From: CAWDLX01 sp046728155
GTDB lineage: Bacteria; Actinomycetota; Actinomycetes; Mycobacteriales; Micromonosporaceae
Direction of reading: 5' to 3'
DNA: 18,514 nucleotides
NCBI GenBank assembly: GCA_046728155.1
Contig: JBKPDY010000064.1
Location: forward strand, 1 to 18,514
Each line of letters opens with the position of its first letter. Position 1 is the first letter of the stretch. Below the pieces are notes generated by a model. That model did no database searches, was not told the origin of the DNA, and saw only the letters and a program-made list of their open reading frames with translations. Of this stretch, positions 1 through 6,301 are shown piece after piece. The translations under genes were made by a program, and so were the position numbers.

Positions 1-948
1 GACCTGTTCGCGCGCGTCTTCCCGATGGACCTGCGGCCGCAGGCACACGAGATCATCCGGACGTGGCTGTTCAGCACGATCGTGCGATCGCGGGCCGAAC
101 ACGGCGTCCTCCCCTGGCACACTGCCGACATTTCCGGGTGGGTGATCGAGGACGGCAGCCACCGGAAGGTGAGCAAGTCACTCGGCGCCGAAGGGCCGGA
201 GGAGCTGCTCGACACGTACGGCTCGGATGCGCTGCGGTACTGGGCGGCCAATGGACGCCCCGGCGTGGACACGATATTCGACGAAGCCATGGTCAGGGTG
301 GGCCGCCGCCTCGCCGTCAAGCTGCTCAACGCCGCCCGCTTCGAGCTGGGGCTGGGTCGGGGCGAGGGCGCGGTCAACGATCCGCTCGACCTTGCCCTCC
401 TCGCCCGGCTGCGTCGAGTCGTGACGGTCGCGACCGGCGCCTTCGTCGGCTACGACCACACGGGCGCGCTGGCCGCGACGGAGACGTTCTTCTGGGAATT
501 CTGCGACGACTACGTCGAACTGGTGAAGCAACGCGCGTACGGCGAGGGTCCGAGGGCGGTCTCGGCCCGTACCACGCTGCGGCTGGCCCTCGACGTCCAG
601 CTGAGGCTCTTCGCGCCGTTCCTGCCGTTCGTCACGGAGGAGATCTGGTCGTGGTGTGCAGCGGGATCGGTGCACAGGTCGACCTGGCCCGACGCCGGCG
701 AGCTGCTCCCAGGCGGCGACGAGGATGTGCTCACCGCTACCCGTGCCGCGCTGGCGCAGATCAGGCGGGCGAAGTCGGAACGACGACTGTCGATGCGCAC
801 CGGATTCTCGTCGGCCACTGTCTCTGGACCCGCGACCGACATCGAGCGGATCTCCTTGGCCGCCGCCGACCTACAAAGCGCCGGACGTATCGGACGGCTT
901 GAGTTCCGTCCCGCACGGCGATCCATCAGAGTCGACTGCGTAGCCTGA
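1..948 (+). CDS. valS: Valyl-tRNA synthetase, C-terminal part (5' end outside window)
   Basis: This is the C-terminal part of a class Ia aminoacyl-tRNA synthetase that charges tRNA-Val in the cytoplasm. The frame is open from base 1 to a TGA at 946-948, so the N-terminal catalytic half lies upstream of the window. The end of the catalytic core is visible (YGSDALRYWAA, with GRPGVDT just after), followed by the alpha-helical anticodon-binding domain (FAPFLPFVTEEIWSW). The signature KMSKS loop reads KVSKS (bases 166-180) and is followed by LGAE instead of the usual KGN, which is a noticeable departure. A short tail with AKSERRLSMRTG replaces the long coiled-coil domain of E. coli ValRS; the shorter form is known in actinobacteria. 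The family call is firm. Whether this is the housekeeping copy or a divergent paralogue cannot be decided here. It ends tail to tail with the next gene, 8 nt apart. Confidence 0.88.
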   Translation, partial: DLFARVFPMDLRPQAHEIIRTWLFSTIVRSRAEHGVLPWHTADISGWVIEDGSHRKVSKSLGAEGPEELLDTYGSDALRYWAANGRPGVDTIFDEAMVRVGRRLAVKLLNAARFELGLGRGEGAVNDPLDLALLARLRRVVTVATGAFVGYDHTGALAATETFFWEFCDDYVELVKQRAYGEGPRAVSARTTLRLALDVQLRLFAPFLPFVTEEIWSWCAAGSVHRSTWPDAGELLPGGDEDVLTATRAALAQIRRAKSERRLSMRTGFSSATVSGPATDIERISLAAADLQSAGRIGRLEFRPARRSIRVDCVA

Positions 949-956
949 AGAGCGGC

Positions 957-1691
957 TCAGAAGTCACCGCCGCCGAAGTCACCGCCGCCGTAGTCGCTGC
1001 CGCCGTAGTCGCCGGTGTCGTACCCGGCGCCCCCGTCGTCGTGGCCGGCGGCGTCGTAGCTCTGGTTTGGATCCTGATCCCCACCCGGGTCCCAGCCGTG
1101 CTGATCGGCGTAGTCGAGACCCTGCTGGTAACCCTGGTCGTACCCGCCGTCGCCGAATCCACCGGCGAGCGCGTCGAAGAGGAGCATGCCGCCGAACACG
1201 CCGGCTCCGGTGGCCAGTGCGGTCTTCCACCACGGCTCCGAGTACCAGCCGGCCGGGATGGGTCGGCCCTGCACCCGCCCGCCCGGGTAGTAGTACGGCG
1301 TGTCGCCGGCCGGTCGCGGCGAGGCCCGGAACTCGCGCCCGTCCACGTCAAGCCGCCGCTCCTCGGTAATCGCGCCGACACCGCGCTGGGCGGCGAGCGG
1401 CGGAAGTTCCGGTCCGGGGTCGAGACCCATCGCCGTCCGGGCCGCACGGATATATGCGAGTCCCTCGAGCGCCGTCTCCCGGGCCAGCTCGAACTGCTTC
1501 GGCGAGCCGGCCCGGTCAAGCTGACCACCGGCCGCGTTGTAGCGTTCTCCCGCGTCGACCATCGCCTGCTTGACCGCCGGCTCGCTCCCGGCCGGGAGGT
1601 TGGCGATCTGACCGCCGAGCCGCTCGTACCAGCGCAGCGCCTCCTCCCGAGCGTCAGCCAGCTCCCGCTCCCTACGCCTGCGCCAGAACAT
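957..1691 (-). CDS. Hypothetical membrane-anchored protein with Gly/Asp-rich tail
   Basis: A 244-residue protein of unknown function. The N-terminus is basic (MFWRRRRERE), followed by about 90 residues of predicted helix rich in Ala, Glu and Arg. A proline-rich linker has a YYYPGG stretch near residue 134. One probable membrane segment lies at about residues 155-175 (WWKTALATGAGVFGGMLLF). The rest is a low-complexity Gly/Asp/Tyr tail ending in GGGDFGGGDF. That tail resembles those of several actinobacterial and TPM-type membrane proteins, but I see no TPM domain and assign no function. The start is the ATG at 1691. A purine-rich GGAGGAAGGG lies upstream but is rather far away, so the start is only moderately supported. 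It is co-directional with ispH, 84 nt downstream of the ispH stop. Part of the tail coding sequence is a short DNA tandem of gaagtcaccgccgcc. Confidence 0.75.
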   Translation of the reverse strand: MFWRRRRERELADAREEALRWYERLGGQIANLPAGSEPAVKQAMVDAGERYNAAGGQLDRAGSPKQFELARETALEGLAYIRAARTAMGLDPGPELPPLAAQRGVGAITEERRLDVDGREFRASPRPAGDTPYYYPGGRVQGRPIPAGWYSEPWWKTALATGAGVFGGMLLFDALAGGFGDGGYDQGYQQGLDYADQHGWDPGGDQDPNQSYDAAGHDDGGAGYDTGDYGGSDYGGGDFGGGDF

Positions 1692-1775
1692 CCCGGACCG
1701 CCCTTCCTCCCTTTCGACGGTACACAGACTGGTCCACGCGCCCGGCCCGGTATGAGGAGTACCGACGCCGCGGGC

Positions 1776-2786
1776 TCAGTCGTGAGCCGTGGCGGCGAGC
1801 GCGGCGGCGGCCCGGGCCCGGTCGGCGGCGGCGACCCGGATGTCGCGCTTGAGCTCCTGCGGCAGTGAGAAGACGAGCTTCTCGGTCGCCGTCGTCACCT
1901 CGGCGACCTCGTCGTAACCACGCTCGGCGAGGTGGTCGAGCACGCGGGTAACGAGTTCGTCGGGGACGCTCGCGCCGGAGGTGAGGCCGACGGTGGCCGC
2001 CCCGTCGAGCCACTCATCGGCGATCTCGTCCGCGTAGTCGACCAGGTAGGACTCGCGGGCGCCGGCGGCGACCGCGACCTCGGCCAACCTGACCGAGTTC
2101 GACGAGTTGCGCGACCCGACCACTATCACCACGTCGCACTGCGGCGCGATCTCCTTCACCACCTGCTGACGGTTGGATGTGGCGTAGCAGATGTCGTCGC
2201 TCGGCGGCGACTGGAGCAATGGCAGGCGTTGCTTGAGTCTGGCGACCGTCTCCAGCGTCTCGTCGACCGAGAGCGTCGTCTGCGACAGCCAGACGACCTT
2301 CGCGGGGTCACGGACCGTCACCGAGTCCGCGGCGTCCGGGCCGTCGACCAGCTGGACGTGTGCCGGAGCCTCGCCCGAGGTGCCGATGACCTCCTCGTGC
2401 CCGTCGTGCCCGATCAGCAGGATGTCGTAGTCGTCCGCGGCAAAGCGTTTTGCTTCCTGGTGCACCTTCGTGACCAGCGGGCAGGTGGCATCGATCGTCT
2501 TGAGGCTCCGAGCGCGGGCCGACTCGTGGACCTCTGGAGCAACGCCGTGAGCGGAGAACACCACGATGGAGCCCTCGGGCACCTCTTCGTTCTCCTCGAC
2601 GAAGATCGCGCCCCGCTCCTGCAACGTCGCGACGACGTGGCGGTTGTGCACGATCTGCTTGCGCACGTAGACCGGGGGGCCGTAGAGCTTCAACGCCTCC
2701 TCGACCGTCTGTACGGCGCGATCGACGCCCGCGCAGTAACCACGCGGCTTGGCCAGCAGGACTCTCTTACCGGTCACGGCTCCCAT
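1776..2786 (-). CDS. ispH: 4-hydroxy-3-methylbut-2-enyl diphosphate reductase
   Basis: IspH (LytB) catalyses the last step of the MEP pathway, reducing HMBPP to IPP and DMAPP with a [4Fe-4S] cluster. The three cluster ligands are visible: Cys18 in KPRGYCAGVDRAV, Cys102 in DATCPLVTKVH and Cys200 in DDICYATSNRQ. HGVAP (80-84) and the catalytic Glu region GHEEVIGTSGE are also present. At 336 residues it has the usual length. The frame stays open far upstream, but that stretch runs into the repeat region and has no family homology. The ATG at 2786 is used here. A GTG at 2777 is a real alternative, because TACGAT (2790 down to 2785) lies 7 nt before it and would make a leaderless start. The gene is divergent from xseA with very little promoter space. 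The same ispH/xseA/xseB grouping occurs in M. tuberculosis (Rv1110, Rv1108c, Rv1107c). Confidence 0.95.
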   Translation of the reverse strand: MGAVTGKRVLLAKPRGYCAGVDRAVQTVEEALKLYGPPVYVRKQIVHNRHVVATLQERGAIFVEENEEVPEGSIVVFSAHGVAPEVHESARARSLKTIDATCPLVTKVHQEAKRFAADDYDILLIGHDGHEEVIGTSGEAPAHVQLVDGPDAADSVTVRDPAKVVWLSQTTLSVDETLETVARLKQRLPLLQSPPSDDICYATSNRQQVVKEIAPQCDVVIVVGSRNSSNSVRLAEVAVAAGARESYLVDYADEIADEWLDGAATVGLTSGASVPDELVTRVLDHLAERGYDEVAEVTTATEKLVFSLPQELKRDIRVAAADRARAAAALAATAHD

Positions 2787-2800
2787 CGTACGTGCGGGCC

Positions 2801-2815
2801 TACGCTGGCCCCGTG
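2801..2815 (+). promoter_or_regulatory. Probable leaderless promoter: -10 TACGCT before GTG 2813
   Basis: TACGCT (2801-2806) is followed by six bases and then GTG (2813-2815). TANNNT placed 6-7 nt before an initiator codon is the common layout of leaderless actinobacterial transcripts. The same layout is seen at 9443, 17613 and 18220 in this window. If real, transcription of xseA starts at the first base of the repeat element, not near the xseA ATG 235 nt downstream. No convincing -35 is seen. Confidence 0.45.
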
Positions 2816-3047
2816 AGCGAGCCGGCCAGCGGCGAGCATCGCAGGGCAGCCAGGCCCGAGCCGGGACCCCAGCGCGGAGACGTGAGAGCGCAGCGGAGCA
2901 GCTTCGGCGAGCTTGCGAGCCGAACAACGAAGCAGCTTCGGCGAGCTTGCGAGCCGAACAACGAAGCAGCTTCGGCGAGCTTGCGAGCCGAACAACGAAG
3001 CACTTCGTGGGGTGGCAGCAGCGGAGCGAGCGCGGAGGCGAGCAGGT
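2813..3047 (+). repeat. Start-codon-associated repeat element, copy A1 (before xseA)
   Basis: This 235-nt stretch fills the space between ispH and xseA. It shares a head (initiator, xxx-GAG, then GAGCATCGCAGG), a middle (GCGGAGACGTG) and a tail (GGGGTGGCAGCAGCGGAGC, then GAGCGCGGAGGCGAGC) with the two copies between xseA and xseB at 4265-4557. It starts at GTG AGC GAG and is immediately followed by ATG ACC GAG, the xseA start. The tail carries GGAGG (3034-3038), the only good Shine-Dalgarno for xseA. The interior holds three copies of a 34-bp unit. Read from the GTG it is an open frame beginning VSEPASGEHRRAARP. No transposase or terminal inverted repeat is seen. The repeat nature is directly visible; calling it a mobile or regulatory element is inference. 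Confidence 0.8.
2898..2999 (+). repeat. 34-bp tandem repeat, three identical copies
   Basis: Three head-to-tail copies of a 34-bp unit start at 2898, 2932 and 2966. Each contains the imperfect hairpin TTCGGC...GCCGAA around gagcttgcga. One further copy lies in the element at about 4478-4511, and none is in the element at 4265-4396. Because 34 is not a multiple of three, successive copies are read in all three frames (FGELASRTTK, then LRRACEPNNEA, then ASASLRAEQRS), and all are open. The identical copies and variable number suggest recent slippage or recombination. Confidence 0.93.
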
Positions 3048-4268
3048 ATGACCGAGGAGATGCAGAGCAGCGCGGAGAATCCGTGGCCGGTACGGGTGGT
3101 GAGCCAGAAGCTCGGCGCCTGGGTGGCCCGACTCGGCTGGGTCTGGGTGGATGGGCAGGTCGCCCAGGTCAGCCGGCGACCCGGGACGAATGTGGTCTTC
3201 CTCACGCTGCGCGACACCGCCGCTGACATCAGTCTCACGATCACCGCGCATCGGGATGTCCTCGACTCAGGCATTCCCGAGCTCGTCGAGGGAGCCCGGG
3301 TCGTCGCTCACGCCAAACCTGAGTTCTTCGCCATGCGGGGAACACTGTCGCTGCGTGCGGACGAGATCCGCCAGGTCGGCCTCGGTGAGTTGCTCGCGCG
3401 GCTCGAACGGCTGAAGAAGCAGCTCGGCAGCGAAGGGCTCTTCGACCCCGCACACAAGCGGCGACCTCCGTTTCTCCCAGCCACCGTCGGGCTCATCACA
3501 GGACGGGCCAGCGCCGCCGAACGGGACGTGCAGACCAATGCGCGACGGCGGTGGCCCGCCGTGCGCTTCCGTGTCGTCAACGTCGCAGTGCAGGGACCAT
3601 CCGCCGTGCCGCAGCTGGTCGACGCGCTCGCCATCCTCGACCGGGATCCGGAGGTCGACGTGATCATCCTGGCCCGGGGCGGAGGTTCCACCGAGGACCT
3701 GCTTCCCTTCTCCGACGAGGCGCTCTGCCGGGGGGTGTTCGCCTGCCACACGCCGGTGATCTCGGCCATCGGGCACGAGACCGATACGCCCCTGGTCGAC
3801 TTCGTCGCCGACGTACGGGCATCCACGCCTACCGACGCCGCGAAACGCGCCGTGCCCGATCTCGCCGAGGAGCTGCGCGCAATCGCGGCCGCCCGGGCCA
3901 GGCTGCATCGGGCCGTCCGGCATCACGTCGAACGAGAGCAGCACCGATTGGACGCGCTGGTGAGCCGGCCGGTGCTGGCCCGCCCCACGTCCATGATCGA
4001 CTTGCGCTCGCAGGACGTGACCGCACTGCGGCTGCGGGCGGCCCGCACGCTGGCCCACCGGCTCGACCGGGCGGGAGCCGAACTCCATCACACCCTCGCC
4101 CGGCTGCGCGGCCTCTCACCGCTGGCGACGCTCGAACGCGGGTACGCGATCGTCCAACGTCCGGTGGACGGGCGGGTGATCATCGACCCCGCGGAGGTCG
4201 CCGTCGGGGATGCGCTGCGGATACGGCTGGCCCGCGGCACCGTGCCGGCTAGGGTGAGCGAATCATGA
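3048..4268 (+). CDS. xseA: Exodeoxyribonuclease VII large subunit
   Basis: XseA is the catalytic subunit of exonuclease VII, which degrades single-stranded DNA from both ends together with several XseB subunits. It is 406 residues long, within the family range. An N-terminal OB-fold (about 13-108, WPVRVVSQKLGAWVARLG onward) is followed by the nuclease domain. Family motifs are VGLITGRASAAERDV (147-161), ARGGGSTEDLLPFSDE (209-224) and GHETDTPLVDFVADVRAST (242-260), then a helical coiled region. The ATG at 3048 is chosen because GGAGG lies 9 nt upstream and the OB-fold begins about 12 residues later. The frame stays open upstream only through the repeat. The stop TGA overlaps the next ATG (ATGA at 4265-4268), so downstream translation is probably coupled. 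The whole initiation region appears to be supplied by the repeat element. Confidence 0.95.
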   Translation: MTEEMQSSAENPWPVRVVSQKLGAWVARLGWVWVDGQVAQVSRRPGTNVVFLTLRDTAADISLTITAHRDVLDSGIPELVEGARVVAHAKPEFFAMRGTLSLRADEIRQVGLGELLARLERLKKQLGSEGLFDPAHKRRPPFLPATVGLITGRASAAERDVQTNARRRWPAVRFRVVNVAVQGPSAVPQLVDALAILDRDPEVDVIILARGGGSTEDLLPFSDEALCRGVFACHTPVISAIGHETDTPLVDFVADVRASTPTDAAKRAVPDLAEELRAIAAARARLHRAVRHHVEREQHRLDALVSRPVLARPTSMIDLRSQDVTALRLRAARTLAHRLDRAGAELHHTLARLRGLSPLATLERGYAIVQRPVDGRVIIDPAEVAVGDALRIRLARGTVPARVSES

Positions 4269-4557
4269 CCGAGCCGACAGCGAGTGAGCATCGTAGGGCC
4301 GCAAGGCCCGTGCCGGGGTCCCTGCGGAGACGTGGAGCGAAGCGGAGCGTCTTCGCGGGGTGGCAGCAGCGGAGCGAGCGCGGAGGCGAGCGAGTCATGA
4401 CCGAGCCGACAGCGAGTGAGCATCGCAGGGCCGCAAGGCCCGTGCCGGGGTCCCTGCGGAGACGTGGAGCGAAGCGGAGCAGCTTCGGCGAGCTTGCGAG
4501 CCGAACAACGAAGCATTTCGCGGGGTGGCAGCAGCGGAGCGAGCGCGGAGGCGAGCG
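4265..4557 (+). repeat. Start-codon-associated repeat elements, copies A2 and A3 in tandem
   Basis: Two adjacent copies of the element lie at 4265-4396 (132 nt) and 4397-4557 (161 nt), between xseA and xseB. Each begins with ATGACCGAG followed by CCGACAGCGAGTGAGCATCG and ends in GAGCGCGGAGGCGAGCG. xseB itself then starts with the same ATGACCGAG. The first copy lacks the 34-bp unit and the second has one copy. The two are otherwise nearly identical. The pattern is what a tandem duplication or insertion that regenerates the start codon would leave. The spacing preserves an ATGA stop/start overlap at both ends of the block. Confidence 0.88.
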
Positions 4558-4561
4558 ATGA
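4265..4561 (+). CDS. Repeat-encoded ORF coupling xseA to xseB
   Basis: A 98-codon frame consists entirely of repeat copies A2 and A3. Its ATG overlaps the xseA stop (ATGA, 4265-4268) and its TGA overlaps the xseB ATG (4558-4561). It therefore bridges the two exonuclease VII genes without an untranslated gap. The product would be basic and low in complexity, with MTEPTASEHRRAARPVPG appearing twice, SFGELASRTTK once and GWQQRSERGGER at the end of each copy. There is no recognisable domain. A GGAGG in each copy lies just before the next ATG. It is uncertain whether a stable protein is made; translation could matter only to carry ribosomes to xseB. Many annotation pipelines would leave it out. 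Confidence 0.35.
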   Translation: MTEPTASEHRRAARPVPGSLRRRGAKRSVFAGWQQRSERGGERVMTEPTASEHRRAARPVPGSLRRRGAKRSSFGELASRTTKHFAGWQQRSERGGER

Positions 4562-4752
4562 CCGAGTCGCTGAGCTACGAGGAGGCGCGGGCAGAACTGG
4601 CCCGGATCGTCGAGCGGCTCGAGTCCGGCGGCGGGACCCTCGAGGAGTCGTTGACGCTCTGGGAGCGTGGGGAGTTTCTCGCCGCCGTCTGCCAGCGCTG
4701 GTTGGACGGCGCCCGAGCCCGCCTCGACGCCGCGGCGCCACCCACGCCGTAA
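4558..4752 (+). CDS. xseB: Exodeoxyribonuclease VII small subunit
   Basis: XseB binds the long helical region of XseA and is needed for exonuclease VII activity. The 64-residue product has the family pattern: LSYEEARAELARIVERLE, then GGGTLEESLTLWERGE, then a second helix ending LDGARARLDAA. The start is the ATG at 4558, preceded by GGAGG at 4547-4551 in the tail of the repeat element. A longer frame from 4525 exists but begins inside the repeat. The gene is normally overlapping with or directly adjacent to xseA; here 289 nt of repeat separate the two. It ends only 3 nt from the stop of the convergent lipoprotein gene, leaving no room for a conventional terminator. Confidence 0.93.
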   Translation: MTESLSYEEARAELARIVERLESGGGTLEESLTLWERGEFLAAVCQRWLDGARARLDAAAPPTP

Positions 4753-4755
4753 CCG

Positions 4756-5529
4756 TCACTGCAGGAACGTGTAGACGATCGGAGGTGCCTCCACGGTCTC
4801 GGCGGTGGGCGGCGGGGTGCTGTCGACCTGCGTGCCCCAGTTCGAGTAGGTCGTGGTCAGGTCCGCGGCCGGTACGGCTTGCCCGAGTGACGGCACTTTC
4901 ACCACGATCTTGCTGATCCGGCCCTGACTGTCCAGGCTGGCCGTGAACGGCAGCGTCGTCGGACCACCCGCGAGGCTCGTCGCCGACAGCCCGGGCAGCG
5001 CCGTCTTGGTCAGGTCGATGACCCCGCTGATCTGCGTGTTGCTGTCGACCTTCGCCGTCTGCACGGCCTTGACGTAGGTGTCGGGGCCGAAGATGTCGGT
5101 GCCCGGGGAGATCCCCAGTCGCGCGGCGCCAGGCGCCTTGGCCGGGTCGATGTGGATCCAGGTGGTCGGCGAGATGTTGACGATCGCGCCGGCCGGCCCG
5201 AGGTCGAGTTTCGCGTACGCGGCATCCTTCAGAACGAGCGCGTTGATCTTGATCACGACGCCGCTCACCGCATCGGCGAGGGTCACCTTCATGGAGGTGG
5301 CTGCACCGTCTCCGCTCGCCATACCCTCGCCGGTGAGCGCCGTCCCGTACGTGACCGCGAACTGGTAGCTCTGTCCCTTCGTCTTCGAGGCGGCGACCGC
5401 CAAAACCTCCATACCGGACTTGGACGAAGTGGTCGGAGCGGGGGCGGCCGGAGCGGCCGTGCACGCGGTCGCCGCGAAGGCGAGCGCTGTCAGGATGCCG
5501 AGGCCGATAACGGCCGAACGCTGTCTCAT
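4756..5529 (-). CDS. Exported lipoprotein, LppX/LprAFG-like
   Basis: A 257-residue predicted lipoprotein. It has a lipoprotein signal peptide (MRQRSAVIGLGILTALAFAA) with the lipobox ATAC, so Cys21 or thereabouts is lipidated. A Pro/Thr/Ser linker leads into a beta-rich domain with the pattern of the mycobacterial LppX/LprG/LprA/LprF family (FAVTYGTALTGEG, YAKLDLGP, WIHIDPAKAPGAARLG, GVIDLTKT). Members of that family have a hydrophobic cavity and carry lipids or lipoglycans at the cell envelope. The ligand here is unknown. The ATG at 5529 is chosen because GGAGG lies 7 nt upstream and the signal peptide starts there; the open frame further upstream gives no signal peptide. It follows the DUF4245 gene by 61 nt on the same strand, so the two may be co-transcribed. 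The family call rests on overall pattern, not a unique motif. Confidence 0.85.
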   Translation of the reverse strand: MRQRSAVIGLGILTALAFAATACTAAPAAPAPTTSSKSGMEVLAVAASKTKGQSYQFAVTYGTALTGEGMASGDGAATSMKVTLADAVSGVVIKINALVLKDAAYAKLDLGPAGAIVNISPTTWIHIDPAKAPGAARLGISPGTDIFGPDTYVKAVQTAKVDSNTQISGVIDLTKTALPGLSATSLAGGPTTLPFTASLDSQGRISKIVVKVPSLGQAVPAADLTTTYSNWGTQVDSTPPPTAETVEAPPIVYTFLQ

Positions 5530-5590
5530 CGCAAATCCTCCGCGTCTGGTCCACTGCCGCCAGAGCATATGTTCCCCAGGCAACAGCGGA

Positions 5591-6163
5591 CTATGCGCGC
5601 AGTGCGGCCGCAAGAGTTTGCAGGTCGGAGGCGTCAGCGCTGCCGATGATGATGAGTGTGCGCCCCTTCGTCGGCAGTACCAGCGCACGTTCACCGTTGC
5701 GGACCTGGTACGCATTCCACTGGGCCGATCCGGCAGTGACGACTCCATCCGCCCTGGTGTCGTCGCCGAGCTCCTGGATGAGCAGACCGTCGACCGGAGT
5801 GCTCGACTCGATCAGCTGTACTGCCCCGCCGTTTGGTGTGAGGTACCCGATCCGAAGCGTGGCGTCCGGCGCGGAGTACTGTGCGGCCACCGGGCGCCAG
5901 CCGTCCGGGAGGCTCCCGGGTACGGCCACCGGGAAGGCCTTGGCGTCCTGCGCGTCGGCAATGGCAGGCTGGGGGTCGATGATGACTGGTGAGTCTCCAC
6001 CGCGGGCCCAGACGAAACCGACGATGACGGCCACGGGAATGAGCAGCACAACGAGTGAGATCGCCATGTCCCTCGCGGTACGCCCGTGCCGGGTCGGTCC
6101 GGCACCGTAGCCTTGGGGGGTGTCCGCCGTGGTCTCGTGGTCGGAGGCGGGTACGCTCGTCAT
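5591..6163 (-). CDS. DUF4245 membrane-anchored protein
   Basis: A 190-residue protein of the actinobacterial DUF4245 family, function unknown. A short polar N-terminus leads to RTARDMAISLVVLLIPVAVIVGFVW (given in part: DMAISLVVLLIPVAV), a single membrane segment at about residues 33-50. An extracytoplasmic domain follows, with VPGSLPDGWRPVAA, RIGYLTPNGGAVQLIESS and a C-terminal LIIIGSADASDLQTLAAAL. The ATG at 6163 is chosen over the upstream frame because it has GAGG/GGAGG directly upstream and gives the normal family length. It is divergent from glpX with 138 nt between the starts, the same neighbour relation as Rv1100/Rv1099c in M. tuberculosis. It probably heads a two-gene unit with the lipoprotein. 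Confidence 0.87.
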   Translation of the reverse strand: MTSVPASDHETTADTPQGYGAGPTRHGRTARDMAISLVVLLIPVAVIVGFVWARGGDSPVIIDPQPAIADAQDAKAFPVAVPGSLPDGWRPVAAQYSAPDATLRIGYLTPNGGAVQLIESSTPVDGLLIQELGDDTRADGVVTAGSAQWNAYQVRNGERALVLPTKGRTLIIIGSADASDLQTLAAALRA

Positions 6164-6301
6164 CCTCCCATCCTCGCCGATGCGGTCGGTGACTTCGCGA
6201 CCGCCCAGCGTCAGGTGGCGCGTGCACACCGCCGCCGGATCTGCCACGATCTATCCTCAGCGACTCCGCTCAACGAAGATGCCCCCGCACGGAGGCCAAA
6301 G

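Larger units (their letters stand above)
2813..3226 (+). other. Open leader frame from GTG 2813 running through the xseA start
   Basis: From the probable leaderless GTG at 2813 a frame of 137 codons runs through the whole repeat element, past the xseA ATG (3048) in a different frame, and stops at 3224-3226. If translated, it would encode a repeat-derived peptide (VSEPASGEHRRAARP...), and ribosomes would cross the xseA start region. It has no recognisable domain. It may be a translated leader, or simply the consequence of a stop-free GC-rich repeat. I do not propose a function for the peptide. Confidence 0.3.

Noticed and set aside
178..926. Long minus-strand open frames opposite valS
   Set aside because: They are antisense shadows caused by high GC content. 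Their products are Arg-rich with no domain, while the plus strand has a clear ValRS.
2800..3000. CRISPR array in the 34-bp tandem repeats
   Set aside because: The units are directly adjacent without unique spacers, and there are no cas genes.
2787..3251. N-terminal extension of ispH by 155 codons
   Set aside because: The extension runs antisense through the repeat element and xseA. IspH homology begins at about 2771, and a start at 2786 or 2777 gives the normal length.
2813..4557. Insertion sequence with transposase
   Set aside because: No transposase frame and no terminal inverted repeats are visible. If mobile, the repeat would have to be moved in trans or by recombination.
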